A DNA stretch of 64,000 bases from Paenibacillus sp. DCT19 (GTDB taxonomy: Bacteria; Bacillota; Bacilli; Paenibacillales; Paenibacillaceae): positions 742,001-806,000 of the forward strand of contig NZ_CP029639.1 of the NCBI RefSeq assembly GCF_003268635.1, read 5' to 3'. The notes under the pieces were generated by a model. That model was not told where the DNA came from, made no database searches, and saw only the letters and a program-made list of their open reading frames with translations. The position numbers and the translations under genes are program-made. Position 1 is the first letter of the stretch, and the number at the start of each line of letters is the position of its first letter. This document shows positions 19,463-28,531 of the stretch, one piece after another.

Positions 19463-19777
19463 ATGATAATGAAGATTTCATACTATAGCCCGGATGGCCA
19501 CTATTTTTATGTCCCTGATCATTACGCGGATCGAATCGAAGAGTGGCGAATAGAATTTTCTGATTTTTTACAGACATTAGAATATAAGCATCCCTTCACC
19601 CAATACATGGAGTCCATTAACTATGATGGCGAATTGGAATATGGTCACTTTGTTCGTTGTTACGGAGGAAGTGATTTTGTAGACTGGATTAATGTAGAAA
19701 AGTTGAACAGGAGGGGGCTCTATAGCATTCCTGAACCACCTGATGATTCGGAAGTTGGCATAAAGATTGATTTTTAA
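19463..19777 (+). CDS. Hypothetical protein, about 104 aa
   Basis: The ATG at 19463 follows AAGGAGG by eight bases; the open frame extends to 19445 but would include that site. The product is rich in aromatic and acidic residues (ISYYSPDGHYFYVPDHYADR; YDGELEYGHFVRCYGGSDFV) and ends acidic (EPPDDSEVGIKIDF). It looks like a soluble small protein. No family is recognised. It is the last gene before a strong bidirectional terminator shared with acnA. Confidence 0.6.
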   Translation: MIMKISYYSPDGHYFYVPDHYADRIEEWRIEFSDFLQTLEYKHPFTQYMESINYDGELEYGHFVRCYGGSDFVDWINVEKLNRRGLYSIPEPPDDSEVGIKIDF

Positions 19778-19863
19778 TATCGTCTATCTTCCGACGAGGA
19801 TAAATTAATTCATTCATTCATTACAGACATATCAGCTGCCAACAGATATACACAAATAATGCA

Positions 19864-19909
19864 AGAAGCTCCCCATCATGCCTACCGGCAACGATGGGGA
19901 GCTTCTTTT
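19864..19909. terminator. Bidirectional terminator between the 104-aa gene and acnA
   Basis: AAGAAGCTCCCCATC and GATGGGGAGCTTCTT form a 15-bp perfect stem around a short loop that itself contains GCC/GGC pairing, followed by TTTT on the + strand. It lies between convergent genes. Confidence 0.88.
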
Positions 19910-19941
19910 ATATCACTTCATAGCATTAATGGTTAAGGCAA

Positions 19942-22656
19942 TTAAGCTTTTTTCATCATTTGACGCAATACCGTTTGCAGGATACCGCCGTTATGGTAGT
20001 AATCCACATCAACCATACTGTCCAGACGTGCGATAACAGGGAAGTCGAACTGTGTACCGTCTTCACGAGTTACAGTTACTTTCAACTCTTGTCCTGGTTT
20101 CACGTCATTGCTCAGGCCAGTAATGTCGTATGTTTCGCGTCCATTCAGACCCAGGCTAGACCAGCCGTGACCTTCTTGGAATTGCAATGGCATAACGCCC
20201 ATGCCGACGAGGTTACTACGGTGAATCCGCTCGAAACTTTCTGCGATAACGGCTTTGACGCCGAGCAAGAATGTTCCTTTTGCCGCCCAGTCACGGGAGC
20301 TTCCTGTACCATACTCTTTACCTGCGATAACGATCAAGTTCTGTCCTTCATCCTGATACTTCATGGAAGCATCGTAGATGGACATTTCTTCGTCTGTTGG
20401 CAAGTATTTCGTAATACCACCCTCAGTACCCGGAGCTACTTGGTTACGAATACGGATATTCGCAAACGTACCACGCATCATAACTTCATGATTACCACGA
20501 CGTGAGCCGTAGGAGTTGAAGTCTTTGCGCTCTACGCCATGCTCTTTCAGGTACAATCCAGCTGGGCTGGACGGTGCGATATTACCTGCTGGTGAGATGT
20601 GATCCGTTGTTACGGAATCAGCAAGCAATGCCATAACACGTGCAGAACGGATATCGGAGATATCGTTCAGCTTGTCACCAAGCTCTTGGAAGAACGGAGG
20701 ATTCTGAATGTACGTGGAGTTTGGATCCCACTCGTACAGTTCGCCTTCTGGTACAGGGATGTTGTTCCAACGTTCGTTAGCTGTAAATACGTTCTCGTAT
20801 TTGTTACGGAACATTTGAGCGTTCAGGGAGCTAGCAATCGCATCCTTGATTTCCTCAGAGCTAGGCCAGAGGTCTTTCAGGAATACAGGCTCGTTATTTG
20901 TATCATAGCCGATTGGATCGACTTCGAAGTCAATATTCACCGTACCCGCGAGTGCGTATGCCACAACGAGTGGTGGAGAAGCCAAGTAGTTAGCTTTAAC
21001 TTGAGCGTGTACACGGCCTTCGAAGTTACGGTTACCAGACAATACAGCCGCTACGGTCATATCGTTCTCAGCAATAGCTTCGCTTACTTCATCCGGTAGT
21101 GGACCGGAGTTACCGATACAAGTCGCACAGCCGTAACCAGCAACGTTGAATCCGAGTTGATCCAAGTACTCGATCAGACCTGCTTTTTCCAGATACTCGG
21201 TAACCACCAGAGATCCTGGAGTCAAGCTGCTTTTCACGTAGCCTGGTTTAGTCAAGCCGCGTTCAACTGCTTTTTTCGCAAGCAAACCTGCTCCAACCAT
21301 AACACTAGGGTTAGATGTGTTTGTGCAGCTTGTGATGGCTGCGATTACGACAGCTCCAGCAGCAAGTTCGCTTGTTGAACCATCAGGATGTTTAACAGGT
21401 ACTTTTTGTTCAAGCTTCTCTTCAGTCAGTCCGTATCCACCTTTATCAACCGGTGTGCGCACGATGCTGTTGAAGCTTTCTTTCATTTGTGTCAGCTCGA
21501 TGCGATCTTGTGGACGTTTTGGTCCTGCAAGACTTGGTACAACGGAGCCGAGGTCAAGTTCAATAACATCTGTAAATTCAGGATCTACTGTTGAAGCAGT
21601 CCGGAACATACCTTGAGCTTTGTAGTAAGCTTCAACCAGATCCACTTGCTCATCGGAACGGCCTGTGCTGCGCAAGTAGTTCAGCGTTTCGCTATCTACA
21701 GGGAAGAAACCGATGGTTGCGCCGTATTCAGGTGCCATGTTAGCTACAGTTGCACGGTCAGCAAGACCAATATTAGCAAGTCCTGGGCCGTAGAACTCTA
21801 CGAATTTACCAACAACGCCTTTTTTACGAAGCATTTGGGTAACAGTCAGCGCCAGATCCGTTGCTGTTGCGCCTTCGCTCAGGCTACCTGTCAATTTGAA
21901 ACCGATAACGTCAGGTGTAACAAAGTAAAGCGGTTGGCCAAGCATACCTGCTTCAGCCTCGATCCCGCCAACACCCCAACCTACAACGCCAAGACCGTTG
22001 ATCATTGTTGTATGGGAGTCCGTACCTACGAGAGAGTCTGGGAATACTACCGTTTCGCCGTCAACTGTTTTGGTTGCAGCAACGGAAGCTAGGTACTCCA
22101 AGTTGACTTGGTGAACAATCCCTGTGGACGGTGGAACCGCACGGAAGTTGTTGAACGCCGTTTGTGCCCAACGCAAGAAACGGTAACGCTCTTCGTTACG
22201 CTCGAATTCAACCTTGATATTGTAGTCAAGGGCATCGTTTGTTCCGAATGCATCAACCATAACGGAGTGGTCAATAACGAGGTCAACTGGTACGAGCGGG
22301 TTGATCTGTTTTGGATCGCCGCCTGCTTTTTTAACCGTATCACGCATTGCAGCAAGGTCAACGACAACCGGTACACCGGTGAAGTCTTGCAGAACGATAC
22401 GTGCAGGAATAAATGGAATTTCTTTGTTATTGTCACGGCCATCTGCCCAGCCGGTCAATTGTTTCACATGTTCTTCGGTGATTGCGTGTCCATCGAATTG
22501 ACGAACTGCTGCTTCAAGCAGCACTTTAATAGAGAAGGGAAGCTTGGAAAGGTCGCCGTAGCCGCCTTCCTGAAGAGCATCTAAACTGTAGTAGCGGTAA
22601 GACTTGCCTCCGACCTCAAGACTGCGTGCGGCGGAGAAATGGTTCTTGGCTGACAT
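19942..22656 (-). CDS. acnA: Aconitate hydratase AcnA
   Basis: A 904-residue aconitase of the AcnA/CitB (IRP-like) type. It interconverts citrate and isocitrate in the TCA cycle and in Bacillales can also bind RNA when it loses its cluster. The [4Fe-4S] ligands are seen in [13 protein letters not shown] and in [13 protein letters not shown]. Other landmarks are [20 protein letters not shown] and, in the swivel domain, [16 protein letters not shown]. The length is typical. The start has a strong AAGGAGG site. A good sigma-A promoter (22796-22824) and a 17-bp inverted repeat (22750-22766) precede it. It is a single gene with a shared terminator. Confidence 0.97.
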   Translation of the reverse strand: MSAKNHFSAARSLEVGGKSYRYYSLDALQEGGYGDLSKLPFSIKVLLEAAVRQFDGHAITEEHVKQLTGWADGRDNNKEIPFIPARIVLQDFTGVPVVVDLAAMRDTVKKAGGDPKQINPLVPVDLVIDHSVMVDAFGTNDALDYNIKVEFERNEERYRFLRWAQTAFNNFRAVPPSTGIVHQVNLEYLASVAATKTVDGETVVFPDSLVGTDSHTTMINGLGVVGWGVGGIEAEAGMLGQPLYFVTPDVIGFKLTGSLSEGATATDLALTVTQMLRKKGVVGKFVEFYGPGLANIGLADRATVANMAPEYGATIGFFPVDSETLNYLRSTGRSDEQVDLVEAYYKAQGMFRTASTVDPEFTDVIELDLGSVVPSLAGPKRPQDRIELTQMKESFNSIVRTPVDKGGYGLTEEKLEQKVPVKHPDGSTSELAAGAVVIAAITSCTNTSNPSVMVGAGLLAKKAVERGLTKPGYVKSSLTPGSLVVTEYLEKAGLIEYLDQLGFNVAGYGCATCIGNSGPLPDEVSEAIAENDMTVAAVLSGNRNFEGRVHAQVKANYLASPPLVVAYALAGTVNIDFEVDPIGYDTNNEPVFLKDLWPSSEEIKDAIASSLNAQMFRNKYENVFTANERWNNIPVPEGELYEWDPNSTYIQNPPFFQELGDKLNDISDIRSARVMALLADSVTTDHISPAGNIAPSSPAGLYLKEHGVERKDFNSYGSRRGNHEVMMRGTFANIRIRNQVAPGTEGGITKYLPTDEEMSIYDASMKYQDEGQNLIVIAGKEYGTGSSRDWAAKGTFLLGVKAVIAESFERIHRSNLVGMGVMPLQFQEGHGWSSLGLNGRETYDITGLSNDVKPGQELKVTVTREDGTQFDFPVIARLDSMVDVDYYHNGGILQTVLRQMMKKA

Positions 22657-22749
22657 ACATGTACCTCCTTAAAAATGTGTCGGTGAGATGAAGAAGACAT
22701 TCATTTAAATGAAGAACAGGCCTTCATCGCTCCGTGTTCTTGTTCGTTG

Positions 22750-22766
22750 GTTTCATTAGGTGAAAC
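22750..22766. promoter_or_regulatory. IclR-type operator upstream of acnA
   Basis: GTTTCATTAGGTGAAAC is an inverted repeat that matches the palindrome of the IclR-type gene (GTTTCATGTGATGAAAC) at 14 of 17 bases, including every base of the outer six on each side. It lies about 29 bases downstream of the acnA -10 box, so bound protein would block transcription. Confidence 0.55.
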
Positions 22767-22795
22767 ATAATTTCATAATCGTAACTTTAGTTTTA

Positions 22796-22824
22796 AGTAT
22801 ACCGTTTCGAGAGGTCTACGTAAA
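22796..22824 (-). promoter_or_regulatory. Sigma-A type promoter of acnA
   Basis: On the minus strand TTTACG (22824-22819) and TATACT (22801-22796) are separated by exactly 17 bases. Confidence 0.65.
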
Positions 22825-22962
22825 GGGATTTTTGCCTGTATAATCCTGCTTTTTAAAAAGAATGAAGGCGTTTTCTCACAAAGAGTAAGTTCGTATCATT
22901 TGGATTTCAGAAGGCGTACTCATACAACCCGGTGGGTTCTCATAGATATAGAAGGAGTTTTA

Positions 22963-24018
22963 TTGTGCATATCGGTGGGAGATCGTCCAAACACAGCTTA
23001 TGCCGAAGGGGACAACAGCTTGGAACGGGAATGGAAGAGTGCCTTGTATACGTATGTTAACCAATATAATCGCTGCGAGATTGACTACCGCCCACAGACA
23101 AGCGAACGTATCGTAACTGATCCTGCGTTTGTTCTAGATCGTGGCGAACGTATGACGAGATTAGATGAGTGGTATCGGAGGCGGCGGGCTGTGCCGCTGC
23201 GGAGCGAGACCAGCGCCAAGATCGTACGTACGGTTACCGAGAGCCCGGAAGAGTCGGTGGTGGATGTGCAGCTATACAGCAGGTTGTTTTATGAGAAAAG
23301 CGGCATGACTCATCGCGAAGATCGAATTGAGCGGGAACGGTTGACCTTTCTGCGGCAGAATGGAGCTTGGACGATTACACGTGTAGAACGTGAAGTGCCT
23401 GAACGCCGCCCTCCTGGGGCGAGCCGCCCTTTTCAGCAGGCTGATTTTGTACAGGCGATGAATCGACCTTTGCTCAATCACGATGTACTTAGACAGGGAC
23501 GCAGCTCTCGTCAACAATTATATCGCCGAGATTTAGCCGTTGCATATGCGGATCGGTGGTGGAATACAGGCAATCCGGCATTTGAAGAATTCGAGGTGGA
23601 CTGCACCAATTACGTGTCCCAATGCCTCTTTGCAGGTGAGGCACCCATCCACTATACTGGTAGGAGAGAAGCGGGCTGGTGGTATAAAGGCTATGTAAAT
23701 GGCACGGAGATGTGGAGCTACAGCTGGGCGGTATCGAACAGTTTGGAGCGTTATCTGTCCAGTAGCATTTGGGGCTTGACCGCAACGGTAGTGGAGCGTC
23801 CTGAGCAACTGATGCTGGGGGATGTCATTCTCTACGATTGGGACGGGGACGGTCGCTTTCAGCATAGTACGGTGGTCACTGCCTTTGATGCAGGTGGCAT
23901 GCCGCTTGTTAACGCACATACAGTCAGCAGTCGTCACCGTTACTGGGATTACCAGGATTCTTACGCTTGGACAGAGCGGACGGTGTATCGGCTTTTTCAC
24001 ATTGCAGACGAGTTTTGA
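22963..24018 (+). CDS. Putative amidase-domain protein (Amidase_6 family)
   Basis: The C-terminal part (about residues 180-350) matches the Amidase_6 domain PF12671, a papain-like cell-wall amidase fold. Cys is in VDCTNYVSQCLF and His in DGRFQHSTVV, with GDVILYDWDGDG before it. The N-terminal half is charged and resembles the nuclear-transport-factor-like region often found before this domain. The start is uncertain. TTG at 22963 has AGAAGGAG five bases upstream and is used here; the frame runs up to TTG 22900, and TTG 23020 is also possible. No convincing signal peptide is seen with any of these. The gene is divergent from acnA. A short perfect hairpin (TCGGTG/CACCGA) lies near 24050, without a T run. 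Confidence 0.72.
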   Translation: MCISVGDRPNTAYAEGDNSLEREWKSALYTYVNQYNRCEIDYRPQTSERIVTDPAFVLDRGERMTRLDEWYRRRRAVPLRSETSAKIVRTVTESPEESVVDVQLYSRLFYEKSGMTHREDRIERERLTFLRQNGAWTITRVEREVPERRPPGASRPFQQADFVQAMNRPLLNHDVLRQGRSSRQQLYRRDLAVAYADRWWNTGNPAFEEFEVDCTNYVSQCLFAGEAPIHYTGRREAGWWYKGYVNGTEMWSYSWAVSNSLERYLSSSIWGLTATVVERPEQLMLGDVILYDWDGDGRFQHSTVVTAFDAGGMPLVNAHTVSSRHRYWDYQDSYAWTERTVYRLFHIADEF

Positions 24019-24163
24019 GCCTAATCGCACGGGAAATGAACTTGTTTTCGGTGACGCACCGAGCCCATTCCGTGTAAAATAAGATCAGTACAGAATATTA
24101 ATGGTGCCTGTCGTGATTACGGTCATGAAGTAGGCATGATGCACAGATAATCGGAGGTTACGC

Positions 24164-25264
24164 ATGAGTATGGATAAATTAAAAGTAGGCGTCGTTTATG
24201 GCGGGAAGTCTGGCGAGCACGAGGTATCGCTGCAAACGGCGTTTGCTGTAACAAATGCATTTGATTATGAAAAGTATGAACTTGTTCCTTTTTATATCTC
24301 CAAGCAAGGTACATGGAAAAAAGGCTCTGTGATGCATGCGCCATTCGCGCAGATCGAAGACCTGAAGCTGGAACATGCTGCTGGCGGAACGCAGGAAGCA
24401 CTGAACGCGCTATTCGGTCGCTTGTACGGTGGAGAAGAAGCTTTGGATGTGATGTTCCCGTTGTTGCACGGCACATTCGGTGAAGACGGAACGATCCAAG
24501 GTATGTTCGAGATGGCAGATATGCCTTACGTTGGTGCGGGTGTACTCGCTTCAGCGGGTGGTATGGACAAAGTTGTAATGAAGAAGTTGTTCGCACAGGC
24601 GGGGATTGACCAATGTGCCTTCACTTATTTTAACGCAACACAATGGAAGCAATCTGAGCATGAAATGATCGTTCAGGTGGAAGATCAGCTAGGTTATCCG
24701 TGCTTTATCAAACCGGCAAACTTGGGCTCAAGCGTGGGTATCTCCAAAGCACGCAACCGGGATGAATTGAAAACGGCTGTTGAATTTGCACTTCGTTATG
24801 ATACGAAGGTGGTTATTGAGGAGTTCGTTGAAGCACGTGAAGTCGAGGTGAGCGTGCTAGGAAACGATGAGCCGATGGCTTCGGTGCCAGGAGAAATCGT
24901 ATCCTCCGGTGAATATTATGATTATGCGGCGAAGTACATTGACGGACAATCACAGATGTTAATTCCTGCACCACTCGATCCAGAAGCAGCAGATCGTATT
25001 CGTGAAGCGGCGTTGCAGGCATTTCGTGCAATCGAAGGCAATGGTATCTCCCGCGCTGACTTTTTCATCCGCAAATCGGATGGCGCCTTGCTTATTAATG
25101 AAGTGAACACAATGCCAGGTTTCACACCGTACAGTATGTATCCTTTGCTGTGGCGCGAGACAGGTGTATCGTATGCAGAGCTGCTGGATCGTATGATTGA
25201 GCTTGCTTTGGAGCGTTACAACCGCAAACAGGCTCTGAACTACGAAAACGGCGTGCAAGCATAA
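24164..25264 (+). CDS. ddl: D-alanine--D-alanine ligase
   Basis: The enzyme joins two D-Ala with ATP to supply peptidoglycan precursors. ATP-grasp motifs are present: GGKSGEHEVSLQTA at the N-terminus, HGTFGEDGTIQGMFE, KPANLGSSVGISKA, EVEVSVLGN and the metal-binding end LLINEVNTMPGFTPYS. The loop YYDYAAKYIDG carries the Tyr of true D-Ala-D-Ala ligases, not the motif of D-lactate ligases such as VanA. It is thus a housekeeping enzyme despite the van-like genes 6 kb upstream. The length of 366 residues is usual. The ATG follows CGGAGG. A small hypothetical gene follows 57 bases downstream, perhaps cotranscribed. Confidence 0.95.
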   Translation: MSMDKLKVGVVYGGKSGEHEVSLQTAFAVTNAFDYEKYELVPFYISKQGTWKKGSVMHAPFAQIEDLKLEHAAGGTQEALNALFGRLYGGEEALDVMFPLLHGTFGEDGTIQGMFEMADMPYVGAGVLASAGGMDKVVMKKLFAQAGIDQCAFTYFNATQWKQSEHEMIVQVEDQLGYPCFIKPANLGSSVGISKARNRDELKTAVEFALRYDTKVVIEEFVEAREVEVSVLGNDEPMASVPGEIVSSGEYYDYAAKYIDGQSQMLIPAPLDPEAADRIREAALQAFRAIEGNGISRADFFIRKSDGALLINEVNTMPGFTPYSMYPLLWRETGVSYAELLDRMIELALERYNRKQALNYENGVQA

Positions 25265-25321
25265 TTTCGGATTTTATAAAATGAACTTATTATTTACACG
25301 CTAATTTAAGGAGGGATAGGC

Positions 25322-25645
25322 ATGGGATTTCAGACTGAATTCAATTCTGTATGCAAATTCAAAAGCGAACAAGAACTATTCGAACTACTTGAATATGGCC
25401 GTGGCAAAATGGTAAAACAAGGCTTCCGGGTATTCCCTACCGGACAGAAAGTCATTGCGTACACACCGGACAATGTGGCGGTTGCCATCGTGAAGATTGT
25501 CGCTTCCATTGCGGAGATTAACTTCCAAAATCAAGAGGTGACCGAAGTAGAGATGCAACTCATCCGTAAATTAACGGAAGAAGAGTCACGCATCCAGACT
25601 GCACTTGCCGACGAGATGTTCTTTGGAGAGCAGGTGCAGGGTTAA
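25322..25645 (+). CDS. Conserved-looking hypothetical protein, 107 aa
   Basis: A strong site (AAGGAGGGA) precedes the ATG, 57 bases after ddl, so cotranscription with ddl is likely. The product is a soluble alpha/beta protein: QELFELLEYGRGKMVKQGFR is a helix, FPTGQKVIAYTPDNVAVAIV looks like two strands, and the C-terminus is an acidic helix (EVTEVEMQLIRKLTEEESR). No signal peptide or membrane segment is present. I do not recognise the family. Confidence 0.65.
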   Translation: MGFQTEFNSVCKFKSEQELFELLEYGRGKMVKQGFRVFPTGQKVIAYTPDNVAVAIVKIVASIAEINFQNQEVTEVEMQLIRKLTEEESRIQTALADEMFFGEQVQG

Positions 25646-25692
25646 TCAACCGATTTGGTGCCTGAGCGATTATGGTCTTTCGTTTAGGGTAA

Positions 25693-25712
25693 AACTTGGT
25701 TATATACAAGTT
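25693..25712. promoter_or_regulatory. Inverted repeat upstream of uvsE
   Basis: AACTTGGTTATATACAAGTT is a 6-8-6 inverted repeat 61 bases before the uvsE start. It is not a Bacillus-type LexA box. It could be an operator; nothing more can be said. Confidence 0.25.
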
Positions 25713-25772
25713 GGCAAAGCTCGGCGTATATCAGTCGGGCAGAATTGCCGCCCATAGAGAGGAAGAACCTTC

Positions 25773-26774
25773 ATGCTCGTGCGTTTTGGTTACGTGGCTA
25801 TGTCTGTGCTTGTGGAGAATGCTTCACCGTCGCGCACAATGACCATGGCCAGCTTCAAAAAGATCGACGACAGGCAAGCAGCCATTCGTAAGCTGGAACG
25901 GATCGCGGCTGAGAATCTACACAATACGTTACGATTACTCAGACATAATCGCGGGAGTCATATTCATGTCTATCGTTTCTCCTCCAAATTAATTCCGCTC
26001 GCAACGCATGAGGATCTAAGTGATTGGGATCCATTTCCGGCACTAAAATCTGATTTTGCTGCAATAGGTGAATTTGTGAAAGAGAACGAGATGCGTGTAT
26101 CGTTTCACCCGGATCATTTTACGGTACTCAGTACACCTCGTGAGGAAGTGCTACGTAATTCGATCAAGGATCTGCGCCATCATGTGCGGATGCTGGATGC
26201 AATGGGTCTGAATGCAACTGCCAAGAACAATATACATATTGGTGGTGCATATGGGGACAAGCCTTCTGCAGCACTTCGTTTTGAAGAGAACTTTATGAAG
26301 CTGGACAGGGATATTCAAGAGCGGATTACGCTCGAAAATGATGATAAAACTTTCAATGTGCCTGAAACTCTTGCGGTGTGTGAACATTTGGGGTTACCGA
26401 TGGTACTGGATATTCATCATCAGTGGGTCAACAACGAAGGGGAAAAGCCTTGGGAGCTGTGGCCTAATATTTTGAAAACATGGACGTCACCACTTGCACA
26501 GGCAGATTCTCCAGCGGATCGCCCACTCCCACCTAAGATTCACGTATCTAGCCCGAAGAGTGAGAAAGACCTGCGTGGTCATGCGGACGGGGTAGAGGTT
26601 GAGCCATTGCTGGACTTTTTAAGGCACATTGCTGCAGATACCCCTGCGCTGGATGTCATGATTGAGGCCAAACGTAAAGATGAAGCATTGGTTCAGTTGA
26701 TGCAGAAGCTAGCATTCTATCACGAAGAGGGTGTGGAATGGGTGGACGAGTCAACGGTCATTATTCATCCCTAA
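25773..26774 (+). CDS. uvsE: UV damage repair endonuclease UvsE (UvdE)
   Basis: The protein matches the UvdE family of TIM-barrel metal-dependent endonucleases. These cut 5' of UV photoproducts and start alternative excision repair, and in spore formers they can help during germination. It begins MLVRFGYVAMS as usual. Visible metal-site regions are RFSSKLIPLATHED, SFHPDHFTVLSTP, NNIHIGGAYGDK, LENDDKTFNV, VLDIHHQWVN, KIHVSSPKS and MIEAKRKDEAL, with the expected His, Glu and Asp residues. The length of 333 residues fits. GAGAGGAAG precedes the ATG. It appears to be a single gene; a family B repeat follows 72 bases after the stop. Confidence 0.93.
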   Translation: MLVRFGYVAMSVLVENASPSRTMTMASFKKIDDRQAAIRKLERIAAENLHNTLRLLRHNRGSHIHVYRFSSKLIPLATHEDLSDWDPFPALKSDFAAIGEFVKENEMRVSFHPDHFTVLSTPREEVLRNSIKDLRHHVRMLDAMGLNATAKNNIHIGGAYGDKPSAALRFEENFMKLDRDIQERITLENDDKTFNVPETLAVCEHLGLPMVLDIHHQWVNNEGEKPWELWPNILKTWTSPLAQADSPADRPLPPKIHVSSPKSEKDLRGHADGVEVEPLLDFLRHIAADTPALDVMIEAKRKDEALVQLMQKLAFYHEEGVEWVDESTVIIHP

Positions 26775-26846
26775 ATGCCAAAAGAGGCTTAGGCAACTAG
26801 AAACTTTAACGCTGGTGAGGCGTATACTTTTGAGAGGTTGTTCAAC

Positions 26847-27007
26847 AAGTACGCTTTTGATTACGAAGGATGCCATGCGGCATGCGGCATCATCAACATC
26901 GAATATGGAATTCAGCCGAAATGTCCGTTGCTCACGTAGTCACCCTACGCTCCGCTACTCCATTTCTAGCTTCATTCCATCTTCTTGGTACTGAAAACCG
27001 TACTTTT
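26847..27007. repeat. Family B dispersed repeat, long imperfect hairpin
   Basis: The left arm AAGTACGCTTTTGATTACGA pairs imperfectly with the right end ACTGAAAACCGTACTTT, and the inner arms ATGGAATTCAGCCGAAATG and CATTTCTAGCTTCATTCCAT pair as well. The centre is CACGTAGTCACCCTACG. The left arm carries an extra stretch with the tandem unit ATGCGGC. There is no coding frame. It lies between uvsE and the inositol-monophosphatase gene. I recall similar sequences between genes in other Paenibacillus, but only one copy is in this window. Confidence 0.6.
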
Positions 27008-27062
27008 TGAATACGTACTTGGACAGTATTTTAATTTTTCGTAGATTGATATAGAAAGTAGA

Positions 27063-27935
27063 GTGAACGCTTTGAATGAGAAGGAAAAGACACCTTATGT
27101 CGTGACAAGCAAAAGCTATACTGCCGTCGCCATCAATGCAGCTTCCAAAGCTGGAGAGTGGATCAAGAGTCGCCTTGGAACGGTAAGTGAACTTGGAATC
27201 AAGTATTCTCCGCAAGATCTGGTAACCGAAGTGGATAAAGGAGCGGAACAGATGATCCGCCGCCTCATTCTTACCCATTTTCCAGAGCATGCTATTCTGG
27301 GTGAAGAGGGCGTGGAGCCAGGACCTGAAGCTTCGGCTAGAGCACTCCAAGAGATCCAAGATGAAGAGTACCTCTGGATTGTTGACCCTGTGGATGGTAC
27401 GACCAACTTCGTGCATGGATTTCCGTTCTTTTCGGTATCTATTGCATTAGCGCATCGTGGTGAAGTTATTGTAGGTGTTATCTACGATCCTTCACGGGAT
27501 GAATTATTTGTAGCTGAAAAAGGAAAAGGCGCTTACGTTCATGGTAATCGTATGGGCGTATCTGGAGAGCAAGAGCTGGCACATAGCCTTGTTGCGGTTG
27601 GCTTCCCTGCTGATCCTAACTATACTCTGCCGATTAATATGGCTGCTGTACAGGCACTTGCACCACAGGTGCGTAACTTACGTGCTGGCGGTTCGGCTGC
27701 ATTACATCTGGCTTATGTTGCTGCGGGAAGACTCAGCGCTTATACGGAAATCGGACTGAAACCATGGGATATTGCAGCAGGCGCATTGCTCGTTGCTGAG
27801 TCTGGTGGCACAATCACAGATACGGTTGGAACACCGTACGATCTGTCTGTTAGCCACATCGTAGCAAGTAATGGCAAAATTCATGACGCCCTGACAGGTG
27901 TACTGAAGGAAGCCAAAGCTACAGGCATGGAGTAA
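27063..27935 (+). CDS. Inositol monophosphatase family protein
   Basis: A 290-residue member of the Mg2+-dependent phosphatase family that includes SuhB and YktC. Metal-binding motifs are present: LGEEGVEPG (Glu), WIVDPVDGTTNFVHGFPFF (D-P-x-D-G-T-x-N) and LKPWDIAAGALLVAESGG (W-D-x-A-A-G). The product acts in the cytoplasm on inositol-1-phosphate or related sugar phosphates; the true substrate cannot be told. The GTG at 27063 is used because it is the first start after GAAAGTAGAG; TTG at 27072 is also possible. A fragment of repeat family A follows downstream. Confidence 0.9.
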   Translation: MNALNEKEKTPYVVTSKSYTAVAINAASKAGEWIKSRLGTVSELGIKYSPQDLVTEVDKGAEQMIRRLILTHFPEHAILGEEGVEPGPEASARALQEIQDEEYLWIVDPVDGTTNFVHGFPFFSVSIALAHRGEVIVGVIYDPSRDELFVAEKGKGAYVHGNRMGVSGEQELAHSLVAVGFPADPNYTLPINMAAVQALAPQVRNLRAGGSAALHLAYVAAGRLSAYTEIGLKPWDIAAGALLVAESGGTITDTVGTPYDLSVSHIVASNGKIHDALTGVLKEAKATGME

Positions 27936-27978
27936 GTGAATTAAAATCATGTATTCTTGAATACGTTGAAGGCAACTG

Positions 27979-28018
27979 AGGATAACAGCGATCAGAAGAT
28001 TGTTCTGTTCACGAAGTG
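27979..28018. repeat. Fragment of family A repeat
   Basis: GGATAACAGCGATC, then AGAAGATTGTTCTGT and CACGAAGTG, match the right third of the family A copies (GGATAACAGCGATC, GGAAGGTTATTCTGT, ATCGGAGTG). The rest of the element and its ends are missing. It lies directly before the ribosome binding site of the next gene. Confidence 0.55.
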
Positions 28019-28044
28019 AAATTCAATCAAAGGAGCGAATACCA

Positions 28045-28332
28045 ATGGATGAATCCAAAGAACTGGAACAACGGCTCAGAGATATGCTGATGGAAGGGGA
28101 CATGGAGGACTCCGGCGACGCCGATCAGCGTGAACACCAATTGATTCCTCCCAAATATGAAGTGCGGATTCAGACGGAACGCGACCCCATTGTCGAAGAA
28201 ACGTTAAAATTTCGGCAATTAGCACGTGAAGTAGATGATCGTTATGATCGTTATCTGGAGCGAGCTACTGGGAACAAATCTGACACAATGGATTCCAACC
28301 ATTCTAACGATCCGGATCCGTCGCAAACTTAA
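28045..28332 (+). CDS. Hypothetical acidic protein, 95 aa
   Basis: The ATG at 28045 follows AAAGGAG by nine bases; the open frame back to 28000 lacks a site and overlaps the repeat fragment. The product is very polar: an acidic N-terminus (ELEQRLRDMLMEGDMEDSGD), then a charged helix (LKFRQLAREVDDRYDRYLER) and a disordered Asn/Asp/Ser end. There is no membrane segment. The family is not recognised. Confidence 0.6.
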   Translation: MDESKELEQRLRDMLMEGDMEDSGDADQREHQLIPPKYEVRIQTERDPIVEETLKFRQLAREVDDRYDRYLERATGNKSDTMDSNHSNDPDPSQT

Positions 28333-28356
28333 CCAACGACCAATGAATATATGAAC

Positions 28357-28395
28357 GAAATAACAGGTTATCCCGCCAGGGAAGCCTGTTATTTC
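28357..28395 (+). terminator. Hairpin after the 95-aa gene, probable terminator
   Basis: GAAATAACAGG and CCTGTTATTTC make a perfect 11-bp stem with a 17-base loop. The T run is weak, so termination is likely but not certain. Confidence 0.5.
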
Positions 28396-28531
28396 ATGTG
28401 CATCACCAGTATTTGGGACAATCACTACTTTATAATGATAGAATAGAATCACACGCACTTATGTCATTAAAGTGACTGATATTTTATATAATCGTGTAAA
28501 TGATAGATTCGCAAAAGGAGTGTTAACGAGA

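Noticed and set aside
22657..22899. CcpC-type boxes (ATAA/TTAT dyad) upstream of acnA
   Set aside because: ATAATTTCATAAT is present but does not have the spacing of known CcpC dyads; the 17-bp palindrome is a better regulatory candidate.
15113..25264. Complete glycopeptide-resistance cluster including ddl
   Set aside because: No vanH or vanX is present, and the ligase at 24164 carries the Tyr loop of ordinary D-Ala-D-Ala ligases.
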